Shown here piece after piece: positions 9,082 to 17,823 of a DNA stretch of 64,000 nucleotides. The stretch's first letter is position 1. Every line of letters begins with the position of its first letter. The notes under the pieces were generated by a model. That model ran no database searches, was not told the origin of the DNA, and worked only from the letters and a program-made list of their open reading frames with translations. Source of the stretch: Clostridium beijerinckii HUN142 (GTDB lineage: Bacteria; Bacillota; Clostridia; Clostridiales; Clostridiaceae); contig NZ_KK211339.1 in the NCBI RefSeq assembly GCF_000621745.1, forward strand, positions 123,430 through 187,429, given 5' to 3'. Position numbers and translations under genes: made by a program.

Positions 9082-9807
9082 ATGAAAATAGAAGTATGGT
9101 CTGATTTTGTGTGTCCGTTTTGCTATATAGGCAAAAGGAGATTAGAAATTGCTTTAAATAAATTTGAACATAGTAATGAAATTGAATTAGTTTTTAGAAG
9201 TTTTGAGCTTGATTTAGCAGCTAAAAAGAAATTTGATGGAAATATTCATGAAATAATAGCAAAAAAGTATGGCATATCAGTAGAGCAAGCTAAAGCATCA
9301 AATAATCAAATTGTTGAACAAGCTAAGGCTATTGGTCTTGACTATAATTTTGATAATTTAATCCCAACTAATACTTTTGATGCACATAGGATAACACACT
9401 ATGCAAAAACAGAAGGAAAGATGAATGAATTAGCAGAAAGAATTTTAAAAGCATACTTTATAGATTCACTAAATATATCTGATTATAAAGTATTGGCTGG
9501 CCTAGTGGGTGAAGTTGGTCTTAATACTCATAAAGCATTACAAGTATTGGAATCAGATAAGTATGGAGCTGAAGTGAGAAAGGACGAAGAAAGCGCCTCA
9601 AAGCTTAAAATAAGCGGTGTTCCTTACTTTGTATTTAATAATAAATATGCAATATCTGGTGCGCAACAACCTGAGTTGTTTTTAGAGATATTGGAGAAAG
9701 TAAGAAAAGAAGAACTCTCATTACCAATAGAGAAATTTACAGTGGAAGAACAAAGTCAAGAAGATAATAGTTTAGGAACTTGTTCAGATGGCAAGTGTAA
9801 AATTTGA
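9082..9807 (+). CDS. DsbA/FrnE-family thiol oxidoreductase
   Basis: A 241-residue thioredoxin-fold protein of the DsbA/FrnE branch. The N-terminal MKIEVWSDFVCPFCYIGKRRLE carries the redox pair CPFC, followed by the helical insertion and the cis-Pro loop ISGVPYFVFNNKYAISGAQ near residues 183-200. No signal peptide, so it acts in the cytoplasm, probably on disulfides or as an isomerase-like enzyme in thiol stress. The C-terminal tail GTCSDGKCKI adds two cysteines, a possible metal or redox site. ATG at 9082 has AGGAAGGA about 10 nt upstream. Its promoter carries a large palindromic operator, suggesting induction by a stressor. Confidence 0.85.
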   Translation: MKIEVWSDFVCPFCYIGKRRLEIALNKFEHSNEIELVFRSFELDLAAKKKFDGNIHEIIAKKYGISVEQAKASNNQIVEQAKAIGLDYNFDNLIPTNTFDAHRITHYAKTEGKMNELAERILKAYFIDSLNISDYKVLAGLVGEVGLNTHKALQVLESDKYGAEVRKDEESASKLKISGVPYFVFNNKYAISGAQQPELFLEILEKVRKEELSLPIEKFTVEEQSQEDNSLGTCSDGKCKI

Positions 9808-9859
9808 TACTGTATTGGAATGATTAATTTCTTGAAAAATTAATAAAGAACTAAGATTT

Positions 9860-9910
9860 GGCTATTTCAAAATAGGAATTTAATTTCAATTTTGAAATAG
9901 CCTTTGATAT
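9860..9910 (+). terminator. Terminator after DsbA-like gene
   Basis: GGCTATTTCAAAAT at 9860-9873 pairs perfectly with ATTTTGAAATAGCC at 9889-9902, followed by TTTGATATTTT. Confidence 0.8.
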
Positions 9911-10027
9911 TTTATCAGATAAAATAGAAAGTACTAATGAGTTGTTGACTTAAATTTAATTTATATATAAAATCAAATTTGTACTTAGGAATTAGCTTGA
10001 TTTTATATACAGAGGAGATCGAATTAT

Positions 10028-11347
10028 TTGAAGAAAAAGGATGATTATAATAAACAAATGAAAAATGGGAAAGAAGATACAGGTAAATGCATTGAGATGA
10101 AAAAGTTCAATGAAGAGGAAAAAGAAAATAATATATGCAAAAACTGTGGAGAACAAGCAAGTTATTTTAGTGATGAAAATAATGGTTGGCTATGTGAGGA
10201 TTGCAGGAGCATAGAAGATAGGTTAGATAAACTTGCTAATAAAATTGAGAAAAAGCTAAGTAAAAGAGTATATTCTTTTGATTTAAATGAATTAATAAAT
10301 TGTTTATCTAAGGATGAAATATATAATATAGCAAGAAATCTTGGAGTAAATAAGATATCAGGTTTAAATAAAGAAAAATTAATTGAAATATTACTTAAAG
10401 AATATAAGAATTTAGTTGAAAAAAGAGCTTTATTCTTTGACGAAGAAAGATATAAGGTTTTAAAAAGTTATGTGGATAGCAAAGGTGTAAAACTTTTTGA
10501 TGATATTGATGAAGAGGAAGCAGATAAGAGCGCATATTTTATACAGCAAGGAATGCTCTTTCCAACTGTAAAAGATGGGGTATCAATATTTTTAATGCCT
10601 GAAATAGTACAAGGATTAATCAAAGAAAGAAATAATTTTGAATATAGACGTGTAATAAAATTTAATAGTGAAATTGTAAATATCTTTAGGGCAATGAATA
10701 AAGTATATGGTATTTTAAAACTGAAAGATGCTAAAGGGATAATAGAAAGATATTTGAATATAGAAAATTATGAATTAGAAGAGTTAATTGGAGAGGCAAC
10801 ATATTACTACAATGAATATAGAGAAGAAGGAATGTTTATTGTTAATAATGAAATAGATAATTTTGATGAACTATTAAAGGATATAGATAAAGAAAAAGAT
10901 TTGAGTTATGCCATGATTTCGAAAGAAGAATTATTAAATATGTTAGAAGAAGATTGGGTTTATAATAGTAAAGCAGGAAAAACTTTTTATAAAGAGTTTA
11001 CTAATATGTTTAGAGTAGATAGAGACATGCTGATAGCTATGATGGAAGACTTGATTTTTGATGTTCAAGAAAATGAACCTAAAGATGCAGTAGATAAAAT
11101 GATAGAATTAATTAATATTGAAAATGAAGAAGCCAGATATGTTGCATTTAGTATGATGAATAAATTTGTTAAGAAAATTAGGTTATGGAGATATAAGGGT
11201 TCAACCACTAATGATATTAAATCAAATGTAGTTAGCTTAAAGGAAAATAAGGATATAAAAAGAAATGATCCTTGTCCATGTGGTAGTGAAAAAAAATATA
11301 AAAAGTGTTGCGGTAAAGATGAGAAGGTTATTAATTTATTTGAATAA
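10028..11347 (+). CDS. SEC-C motif zinc-binding protein, function unknown
   Basis: A 439-residue soluble protein. Near residues 36-58 two CxxC pairs (CKNCG ... CEDC) form a zinc ribbon. Residues about 85-125 (LNELINCLSKDEIYNIARNLGVNKISGLNKEKLIEIL) resemble the Rho N-terminal/SAP-type helical domain that can bind nucleic acid. The centre is helical and unassigned. The C-terminus has the SEC-C zinc motif NDPCPCGSEKKYKKCCG, as in SecA. It probably starts at TTG, with GAGGAG 10 nt upstream; the next ATG is 30 nt inside. The combination suggests a ribosome-, RNA- or secretion-associated adaptor, but this is inference. Confidence 0.65.
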   Translation: MKKKDDYNKQMKNGKEDTGKCIEMKKFNEEEKENNICKNCGEQASYFSDENNGWLCEDCRSIEDRLDKLANKIEKKLSKRVYSFDLNELINCLSKDEIYNIARNLGVNKISGLNKEKLIEILLKEYKNLVEKRALFFDEERYKVLKSYVDSKGVKLFDDIDEEEADKSAYFIQQGMLFPTVKDGVSIFLMPEIVQGLIKERNNFEYRRVIKFNSEIVNIFRAMNKVYGILKLKDAKGIIERYLNIENYELEELIGEATYYYNEYREEGMFIVNNEIDNFDELLKDIDKEKDLSYAMISKEELLNMLEEDWVYNSKAGKTFYKEFTNMFRVDRDMLIAMMEDLIFDVQENEPKDAVDKMIELINIENEEARYVAFSMMNKFVKKIRLWRYKGSTTNDIKSNVVSLKENKDIKRNDPCPCGSEKKYKKCCGKDEKVINLFE

Positions 11348-11518
11348 TTATTAGTTATTTTTTTACGGTTCATTTCAAGATATTATTCATTATAATTGCT
11401 CCTTTTATTCTGTTGTGATAAAATTATCGCGTACCTTGATAATAATTTAATACAAATATTTTTACGAGTACAATTATTTTAATACATAGTATCTTAAAAG
11501 ATACCAAGGAGTGTAAGC

Positions 11519-12127
11519 ATGCAAGAAAACTTAAGCTTAGAAAATTTAAATGCAGAAGAAATATGGGAAAAGTTATATAACAAAGAATTAAATTGTAAGA
11601 AGAACATTTTAGAATATATTGATATTGCTAAGATACTAAAAAAGGGTGAGGCTGACCCGGAAAAGATTCAAGATACTTATAATTTTATCTATGATAATAT
11701 TGAGAAGATGTCAGATAAAGTTAAACCGAATACTATTATGTATCTTCAAAATGAATTAAAAAATCAGTTTGGCAAATATGTAGTTGAAAAGGAGCCTAAA
11801 GAAGAAGATGCCTTTATAAAATTCTTTAAGGAGGCATACCCTGTAAAAGATAGAAGAAAAGATTTTACTTGGGTTATGATGAATATTAATAACATAGTAG
11901 AAGAACAAATTTGGACTACATTAATTCACATTAACAGAGAATATATATGTAAAAGAATTAAATTAGAAGCTGAAGAAAAAGAATCTATAATTAAAATGAT
12001 AGAAAAGGTAATTAAAAAAGATAATATAAAATATACTAATCGAATAAAAAGTTTAGATAAAGTATTAAATAATTTAAATATTAAAATAGTAAATGACAAG
12101 GATAAATTCAAGGTTAAAAAATTATAA
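11519..12127 (+). CDS. Hypothetical soluble protein, 202 aa
   Basis: ATG is preceded by AAGGAG. The product is Lys/Glu-rich and predicted largely helical with no membrane segment, motif or signal that I recognise. A central aromatic stretch, DFTWVMMNINNIVEEQIWTTLIHINREY, may form the core. It stands alone, with 170 bp before it and its own terminator after it. It might belong with the preceding SEC-C protein (same strand, similar composition), but no operon is shown. Confidence 0.55.
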   Translation: MQENLSLENLNAEEIWEKLYNKELNCKKNILEYIDIAKILKKGEADPEKIQDTYNFIYDNIEKMSDKVKPNTIMYLQNELKNQFGKYVVEKEPKEEDAFIKFFKEAYPVKDRRKDFTWVMMNINNIVEEQIWTTLIHINREYICKRIKLEAEEKESIIKMIEKVIKKDNIKYTNRIKSLDKVLNNLNIKIVNDKDKFKVKKL

Positions 12128-12133
12128 TTATGT

Positions 12134-12180
12134 AAAAAGAATTTTAGTAATGCACAAGAGCATTGTTAAAATTCTTTTTT
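12134..12180 (+). terminator. Terminator after the 202-aa protein
   Basis: AAAGAATTTTA.TAATGC pairs with GCATT.TTAAAATTCTTT around ACAAGA, and a T-run follows. The arms are nearly symmetric, so it could work in both directions. Confidence 0.75.
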
Positions 12181-12253
12181 ATTGATAAAGATTTTTAAAG
12201 CTGTAGTGATATTTTTTATGTGACAGCTCACTTTTTATAGACAAAGAATAAGA

Positions 12254-12435
12254 TTAGTGAAAATGGGCTATTGTTGAGCCTATTTTTTTAGGTTGTTCTT
12301 TTACTGGATCTACATGAATTACCATGCAGATATTCAAATCATTAGAAATTTCATTTTCAGCTGCATCAATTGTTTCCTTCGTTATGGCCATTGCCCCTAT
12401 ATTAGAATTAGTCCATGTTTTATATATTACTGGAG
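12254..12435 (-). pseudogene. Fragment of a cation-diffusion-facilitator-like transporter, C-terminus
   Basis: On the minus strand about 57 codons read open with TKETIDAAENEISNDL and ICMVIHVDPVKEQ before a stop. The final beta strand and IHVDP motif are typical of the cytoplasmic zinc-sensing domain of CDF exporters. There is no start codon or membrane domain, and an in-frame stop precedes it. It is therefore a relic of a deleted gene. Assignment rests on a short motif. Confidence 0.45.
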
Positions 12436-12493
12436 GATTTAGGCATTATTATGATAATAAAATAAGCATTTGTATTTTTAAATGTAAATAATA

Positions 12494-12590
12494 TTGACAA
12501 AATTCTGTGAGAATAATATACTATGAAATAAGAACGACGACGTTCGACAAACATACTTTAAAAAGTATATTTTTCGGATGTCGTTTTTTT
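12494..12590 (+). promoter_or_regulatory. Promoter plus leader terminator upstream of amtB
   Basis: TTGACA (12494-12499), 17 nt, TATACT (12517-12522) is a near-perfect promoter. The transcript would then contain AACGAC (12533-12538) and CGACA (12545-12549), either of which can pair with TGTCGTT (12579-12585), enclosing a perfect inner stem ATACTTT/AAAGTAT. A T7 tract completes an intrinsic terminator. The competing 5' arms suggest attenuation. The ammonium-transporter start is 170 nt downstream. Confidence 0.65.
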
Positions 12591-12759
12591 ATACAAAAAA
12601 ATAGGCCATTATAATTAGTTGAGAAAAAGAATTCAAAAATTAATTTTTAGGTAATGTGCAGTTATTTTTAAGCTAAGGCACATTCAAAAATTAAAAAAAC
12701 TTATACATAAATAGCTGAAATTTTGTTTTGAGATTTGACATACTTAAGGAGGATTTTAT

Positions 12760-14004
12760 ATGGAAATTAATTTAGGCGATTGCAGTTTTATATTAATCTG
12801 TTCAGCACTTGTACTTTTAATGACACCAGGACTTGCATTTTTTTATGGTGGAATGGTTCGTAGGAAAAATGTTTTAAATACATTGATGTCTTCATTCTTT
12901 GTTTGTGGATTAGCATCAATAATGTGGGTTTTAGTAGGTTATTCATTGTCTTTTGGTAATGATTTTCATGGGATAATAGGTGGACTTAATTTCTTAGGTT
13001 TTAATGGGGTAGGAGCAGAGCCTTCAGCATATGCACCTACAATACCCCAAGAGCTTTTTGCTGCATTTCAAATGATGTTTGCAATAATTACTCCAGCGCT
13101 TATAACTGGAGCTTTAGTAGAAAGAATGAAGTTTTCAGCATTGTTCATATTTGTAGCTATATGGTCACTTTTTGTATATTATCCAATGGCACATATGGTA
13201 TGGGGAGCTGGTGGATTAATAAGTTCTTTAGGTGCCGTTGATTTTGCAGGAGGAAATGTAGTTCATATAAGCTCAGGTATTTCGGGCCTTGTAGCTTGTA
13301 TTATGTTAGGTAAGAGACATGGACATGGAATTATGGCATATAGACCACATAATATTCCATTTGTAGTTCTTGGAGTAGCATTACTTTGGTTTGGGTGGTT
13401 TGGATTTAATGCAGGTAGTGCGCTCGGAGCTGGTCCACTTGCTGTACATGCATTCATGACAACAAATACTGCAGCAGCTGCAGCTATGCTTTCATGGATG
13501 TTAATTGAAAAAGTAAAACATGGTAAGCCAACATTACTTGGAGCAGCAACAGGAGCAGTGTTAGGGTTAGTTGCAATTACACCAGGAGCAGGGTTTGTTC
13601 CACTTTGGTCATCAATTATAATTGGTATAGCAGTATCTCCAATTTGTTTCTTCTTTGTGGAAAAAGTAAAAGCTAAGTTTGGATATGATGATGCACTTGA
13701 TGCTTTTGGATGTCATGGAATCGGTGGAATTTGGGGTGGTATTGCAACTGGAATTTTTGGACAAACTGCAATTAATCCTGTAGCACAATGGAATGGTCTT
13801 TTTTATGGAGATGTTAAACTTTTCATTGCACAAATAATGAGTATTTTAATAACAATAATATTTGCAGGTGGGATGACTTTCTTAATTATAAAAGTTATGA
13901 AAATGTTTATGGATATTAGAGTTGATAGCTCAGAAGAAGCTGATGGACTTGATGTAGCTGAACATGGGGAATCTGCTTATCCATCATTTAATGGATTAGA
14001 CTAG
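12760..14004 (+). CDS. amtB: Ammonium transporter (Amt family)
   Basis: A 414-residue Amt/Mep/Rh transporter with about 11 membrane helices, close to the usual 400-430. It forms trimers in the membrane and takes up ammonium. The conserved pore histidine pair is seen as GGNVVHISSG near residue 168 and DAFGCHGIGG near 319; the family signature DFAGGNVVHISSGISGL is present. AAGGAGG precedes ATG. There is no signal-peptide-like extension. The usual partner glnK (PII protein) is not next to it. Expression is probably nitrogen-controlled through the leader terminator described upstream. Confidence 0.95.
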   Translation: MEINLGDCSFILICSALVLLMTPGLAFFYGGMVRRKNVLNTLMSSFFVCGLASIMWVLVGYSLSFGNDFHGIIGGLNFLGFNGVGAEPSAYAPTIPQELFAAFQMMFAIITPALITGALVERMKFSALFIFVAIWSLFVYYPMAHMVWGAGGLISSLGAVDFAGGNVVHISSGISGLVACIMLGKRHGHGIMAYRPHNIPFVVLGVALLWFGWFGFNAGSALGAGPLAVHAFMTTNTAAAAAMLSWMLIEKVKHGKPTLLGAATGAVLGLVAITPGAGFVPLWSSIIIGIAVSPICFFFVEKVKAKFGYDDALDAFGCHGIGGIWGGIATGIFGQTAINPVAQWNGLFYGDVKLFIAQIMSILITIIFAGGMTFLIIKVMKMFMDIRVDSSEEADGLDVAEHGESAYPSFNGLD

Positions 14005-14072
14005 GAATATAATGCATGAATGCATAAAATGGAGAAAGTATAATATTAAAAAATAGAATTAAAAAAATTCTA

Positions 14073-14168
14073 TGGTGGATTTCAAAGGTCACGTTTCGCT
14101 TTCACCATGAACCACAACCATTTGTATGTAGCTTAAATAGCTGCTTACAGATGGTTATTTTTTTTATT
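14073..14168 (+). repeat. 97-bp hairpin repeat, copy A2
   Basis: Same block order as copy A1. The stem is AACCATTTGTA / TACAGATGGTT around a loop with GCTTAAATAGC, followed by a T8 run. It lies just after amtB and probably terminates it. A small separate stem ATAGAATT/AAATTCTAT lies at 14053-14073. Confidence 0.75.
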
Positions 14169-14191
14169 TAAAAGTCTTAATATAAAGAATG

Positions 14192-14255
14192 TTGACGTCT
14201 GAAAATATTTGATGTAGTATAAAATTATACGGAGTTCAAGAATATACTGAGTATA
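14192..14255 (+). promoter_or_regulatory. Promoter and two palindromic operators of the tetR operon
   Basis: TTGACG (14192-14197), 17 nt, TAGTAT (14215-14220). A palindrome GTATAAAATTATAC at 14217-14230 overlaps the -10 and start site, and a second, TATACTGAGTATA, lies at 14243-14255. Both carry GTATA/TATAC half-sites, as expected for autorepression by the TetR protein just downstream. Confidence 0.6.
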
Positions 14256-14273
14256 AAAATGGGAGAGATTTTG

Positions 14274-14888
14274 ATGATAAATAGAAGAGAACGTAAAAAA
14301 GAATTAACTAAGGAAATAATAATTGATAGTGCATTAGCTCTTTTTGAAGAAAAGGGTTTTCAAGAAACCTATATGGAGGAAATAGCAACGAAATCGGATA
14401 TTTCTAAGGGTACGTTATATAATTATTTCCAAGATAAAGAGTCAATATTATCAGCTTATTTTCAGGCCCTTATAAATAATCATGATAATAATTTTAATGA
14501 AGTTAGTGAAAAATTCAAAGAAACAAGAGATATAAAAGAAACATTGAATAAGATATTAGATTTCATAAATCATATATTTAGAGAAAATATTCAATATACA
14601 GCAATTTATTTTAGATACAGACTCCAAACACTTTTTAACGCTAATCCCATAGATAATCCTAATAGAAGTGGATTGGAAAATTTGATTTCAGAAGTTATAA
14701 AAAATGCACAAGAAAATAACCAGCTTAGAAATGACATTTCTTCAATAATAATGGCAAGAAATTTTCAATTCATGTACATGAATTATTTTATTTCAAGTAT
14801 TTATGGAAATGATAATATCGATTTAGAATTATCAAAGAGCCAAATTATAGAATTATTTTTAAATGGAGCAAAGCTTCAAAAAAATTAG
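14274..14888 (+). CDS. TetR-family transcriptional regulator
   Basis: A 204-residue repressor. The N-terminal DNA-binding domain reads IIIDSALALFEEKGFQETYMEEIATKSDISKGTLYNYFQDKESIL (residues about 12-55), a textbook TetR helix-turn-helix. The C-terminal ligand domain is variable. I use the ATG at 14274 because GGGAGAG is 7 nt upstream; an in-frame ATG at 14259 has no ribosome binding site. The next gene starts 14 bp after its stop, so they are one operon, and the regulator probably senses a small molecule linked to that enzyme. Confidence 0.88.
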   Translation: MINRRERKKELTKEIIIDSALALFEEKGFQETYMEEIATKSDISKGTLYNYFQDKESILSAYFQALINNHDNNFNEVSEKFKETRDIKETLNKILDFINHIFRENIQYTAIYFRYRLQTLFNANPIDNPNRSGLENLISEVIKNAQENNQLRNDISSIIMARNFQFMYMNYFISSIYGNDNIDLELSKSQIIELFLNGAKLQKN

Positions 14889-14902
14889 GGGAGATGATCA
14901 CT

Positions 14903-17557
14903 ATGGTAAATAAGTATACATTGTACTTTGATGAAATAGATAGAAAAGATTTATCACTTGTAGGAGGGAAGGGTGCAAATCTGGGAGAGATGACTAAGGC
15001 TGGTTTTCAAGTTCCTTTTGGATTTTGTGTAACTACAGAAAGTTATAAGGAATTTATAAATTATAATAAACTTTATAGTTTTATTGTAGAAGAAATTAAA
15101 GATGCAAATCTTGAAAATATTGCTACCATAGGGATTAAATTAAGAGAAAAAATAGAACAAGCAGAAATGCCTAGAAAAGTAGAAGAAGAAATCATTAAAG
15201 CTGCTGATAAGATTGGGATTGATAACTATTATGCTGTTAGATCAAGTGCTACAGCAGAAGATCTAGCTTTTGCCTCTTTTGCAGGTCAGCAAGATACATA
15301 TCTTAATATTAAAGGAAAAGATTCGCTAATTAATGCAGTAAAAAACTGTTGGGCTTCATTATTTACTGATAGAGCAATACTTTACAGATTGCAAAATAAA
15401 ATTGAACATGAAAAAGTGCATATGTCTGTAGTAGTTCAAAAAATGGTTCTTCCAGATATAGCTGGTATTATGTTTACTGCAGATCCTGTATCAGGGCATA
15501 GAGGAATTATTTCTATTGATGCAAGTTTTGGACTTGGAGAAGCGTTAGTTTCTGGTCTTGTATCTCCTGATATATATAAATTTAATAAGAAAAAAGAGGA
15601 AATAATAGATAAGACTATAGCAGAAAAGAAACTCGCTATAATGCCAATTCAAGGTGGGGGAACTAAAAAAGTTGATATTACAGGTGAAAAATCTACTAAC
15701 CAAGTCATGGCGGATTCTGATATTAAAAGGCTTTCTGAACTTGGAATGAAAATAGAAAAGCATTATGGCTGCCCACAGGATATTGAGTGGTGTTTGGAAA
15801 ATGGTGAATTGTATATTGTGCAGAGTCGTGCAATTACATCATTATTTCCACTTCCAACCCCTAATAACAATGATGATAACACACATGTATATATTTCTAT
15901 AAACCACCTTCAAGTGATGACCGATCCAATATCCCCTTTAGGGCTTGATTTATTTAGAGATATGCTGCCTTTTGGAAGAAATATTAAAAGAGAAGAAAAA
16001 TATAAAATTTTAGCTTCAGCAGGTGGTAGGATTTATGCAGATGTAAGTGGTTTTATGAATTCTGAAAGAATAAAGGAAAAGCTTTTAGCTTTATTAACAA
16101 ATGCAGATGCTTTGATGGCAGAGGCTTTAGGTGAGCTCTTAAAGAGAGAAGAATTTAAGGAAAAGTTTAAAGGAAAGAAAGCTAACTTAAGACCCTTCTT
16201 AAAATATATAGCTCCAATAGCAGTTAAAGTTATGAAAAACCTTCTTTTCACTAACCTAACTGGAACGGTGGAGTTTATGAATAATTATATTAAGCAGCGT
16301 GAAGAAGATACCTTGAAGGCTATTTTAAATTCAAAGAAAGGTACTGAAAAGTTAAATATAATACATGAAAAAGCAAGTCTTTATGAGGATGCTAAAATAA
16401 TAGTACCATATTTAGCTCCAGGAATTATTGCCTTTAAGCTTCTTGAAAAGCTGGAAATGAAGCTTTTAGGAACAAATAATTATAGTAATATAATTGCAAA
16501 AGGTTTAGAAGGAAACATTACAGCAGAAATGGGATTACTTACTGGAGATTTGGCGGATATGGTGAGAAAGTCTCAAAGTTTAATTGATGAATTTGAAAAT
16601 GAAGATTATGAAACTTTGGTTTCAAGAATAAATGAAGTTAAAGGAAATGAGGAATTTAAGAGCTTTTTTAATGATTTTATAAATATGTACGGAGTGCGTG
16701 CTTCAGGAGAAATAGATATAGCTAGAGATAGATGGATTGAAAATCCTGAGCCACTTGTAAAATCAATACTTGCAACTATTAAAACTTCAGAGGAAGGCGC
16801 TCATAGGGAAGAATACAAAAATACTATAAAAAAAGCAAAAATAGCAACAGAAAATATGGTAGAAGAAATACAAAGAAAGCATGGCAAAATTAAAGCTAAA
16901 ATTGTGAAAAGGCTTATATTTGTTTTAAGAAATTCTTTTCCAATAAGAGAACATCACAAATTTATGATGATGAGACTTTGTATGATTTTTAAGAAGGAAT
17001 TGCTAAAAGAAGCAGAAAATTTGGTTGTTAAAGGTTATTTAAATGAAGAAAAGGATATTTTCTATGTAAATTTCAGTGAATTATATAGAGCGATTGAAAA
17101 TAATGAGAGTCTTAAAACAATAGTAGAAAAAAGAAAAGAAGAATATGAACATTATAAAAAGTTAAATGCTCCTCGTGTTATTACAAGTGAAGGAGAAGAA
17201 ATAAAAGGTGGCTATAAGATAGGGAATCTTCCAAAAGGAGCACTTCCAGGTATTCCTGTTTCCTCAGGAGTTATTGAGGGAATTGCAAAGGTAATAACTG
17301 ATCCTTCAAAGGCATCCTTGAACAAGGGGGAAATTCTTGTAGCGCCATTTACGGATCCAGGATGGACGCCGCTTTTCATAAATGCAGCTGGATTAGTTAT
17401 GGAAGTTGGAGGACTTTTAACTCATGGAACTGTAGTAGCTAGAGAGTATGGAATACCAGCAGTTGTTGGAATTTCAGATGCTACAAAAATGATAAAAACA
17501 GGTCAAAGAATCAGAGTAGACGGAAATAGCGGATATGTAATAGTTCTAGAAGAATAG
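14903..17557 (+). CDS. Rifampin-phosphotransferase-like / PEP-synthase-like enzyme
   Basis: An 884-residue three-domain dikinase-type protein. Residues about 1-320 are the ATP-binding domain (GGKGANLGEM, YYAVRSSATAEDL, QDIEWCLENG.LYIVQSR). The middle (about 330-760) has no PEP-synthase TIM barrel and matches the substrate-binding domain of rifampin phosphotransferases. The last 80 residues are the swivelling His domain, MEVGGLLTHGTVVAREYGIPAVVG, with the catalytic His in THG rather than the TCH of PEP synthase. Rph enzymes phosphorylate rifamycins; related proteins act on other compounds, so resistance is not proven. GGGAG is 10 nt before ATG 14903. It is co-transcribed with the TetR gene. 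Confidence 0.75.
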   Translation: MVNKYTLYFDEIDRKDLSLVGGKGANLGEMTKAGFQVPFGFCVTTESYKEFINYNKLYSFIVEEIKDANLENIATIGIKLREKIEQAEMPRKVEEEIIKAADKIGIDNYYAVRSSATAEDLAFASFAGQQDTYLNIKGKDSLINAVKNCWASLFTDRAILYRLQNKIEHEKVHMSVVVQKMVLPDIAGIMFTADPVSGHRGIISIDASFGLGEALVSGLVSPDIYKFNKKKEEIIDKTIAEKKLAIMPIQGGGTKKVDITGEKSTNQVMADSDIKRLSELGMKIEKHYGCPQDIEWCLENGELYIVQSRAITSLFPLPTPNNNDDNTHVYISINHLQVMTDPISPLGLDLFRDMLPFGRNIKREEKYKILASAGGRIYADVSGFMNSERIKEKLLALLTNADALMAEALGELLKREEFKEKFKGKKANLRPFLKYIAPIAVKVMKNLLFTNLTGTVEFMNNYIKQREEDTLKAILNSKKGTEKLNIIHEKASLYEDAKIIVPYLAPGIIAFKLLEKLEMKLLGTNNYSNIIAKGLEGNITAEMGLLTGDLADMVRKSQSLIDEFENEDYETLVSRINEVKGNEEFKSFFNDFINMYGVRASGEIDIARDRWIENPEPLVKSILATIKTSEEGAHREEYKNTIKKAKIATENMVEEIQRKHGKIKAKIVKRLIFVLRNSFPIREHHKFMMMRLCMIFKKELLKEAENLVVKGYLNEEKDIFYVNFSELYRAIENNESLKTIVEKRKEEYEHYKKLNAPRVITSEGEEIKGGYKIGNLPKGALPGIPVSSGVIEGIAKVITDPSKASLNKGEILVAPFTDPGWTPLFINAAGLVMEVGGLLTHGTVVAREYGIPAVVGISDATKMIKTGQRIRVDGNSGYVIVLEE

Positions 17558-17568
17558 GCGGTTTTTCT

Positions 17569-17673
17569 ATGATAGGTTTTATAGGCGTTCTTTTAAGCAT
17601 GTTGGCTATGGGAATGATGCAGCTGGTACTTGCCTATGGTGAATTTCAAAGGTCGCACTTCGCCTCCACATGA
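17569..17673 (+). CDS. Possible small membrane peptide, truncated
   Basis: A 34-residue reading begins with a strongly hydrophobic segment (MIGFIGVLLSMLAMGMMQLV). It runs into repeat copy A3, which supplies the last residues and the stop. The ribosome binding site is poor. It may be the remnant of a multi-spanning membrane protein cut by the repeat rather than a real gene. Confidence 0.25.
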   Translation: MIGFIGVLLSMLAMGMMQLVLAYGEFQRSHFAST

Positions 17674-17733
17674 AAACCACGACCATTGTATGTAGCTTAA
17701 ATTGCTATTTACAGGTGGTCGTGGATTTTTCTT
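17637..17733 (+). repeat. 97-bp hairpin repeat, copy A3
   Basis: Same block order as A1 and A2. The stem is CCACGACCATTGTA / TACAGGTGGTCGTGG with loop GCTTAAATTGC, followed by ATTTTTCTT. The C-G pair at the stem base replaces the A-U pair of A1/A2, a compensatory change. It ends the tetR-rph-like operon. Confidence 0.75.
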
Positions 17734-17823
17734 ATAACTGGCGGCCTAATCCTATCCATTTTGTAAAAGATGAAACAATCTATAAATTAATCAATATAAG
17801 AATATAAGCAAAAATCTTTAATA

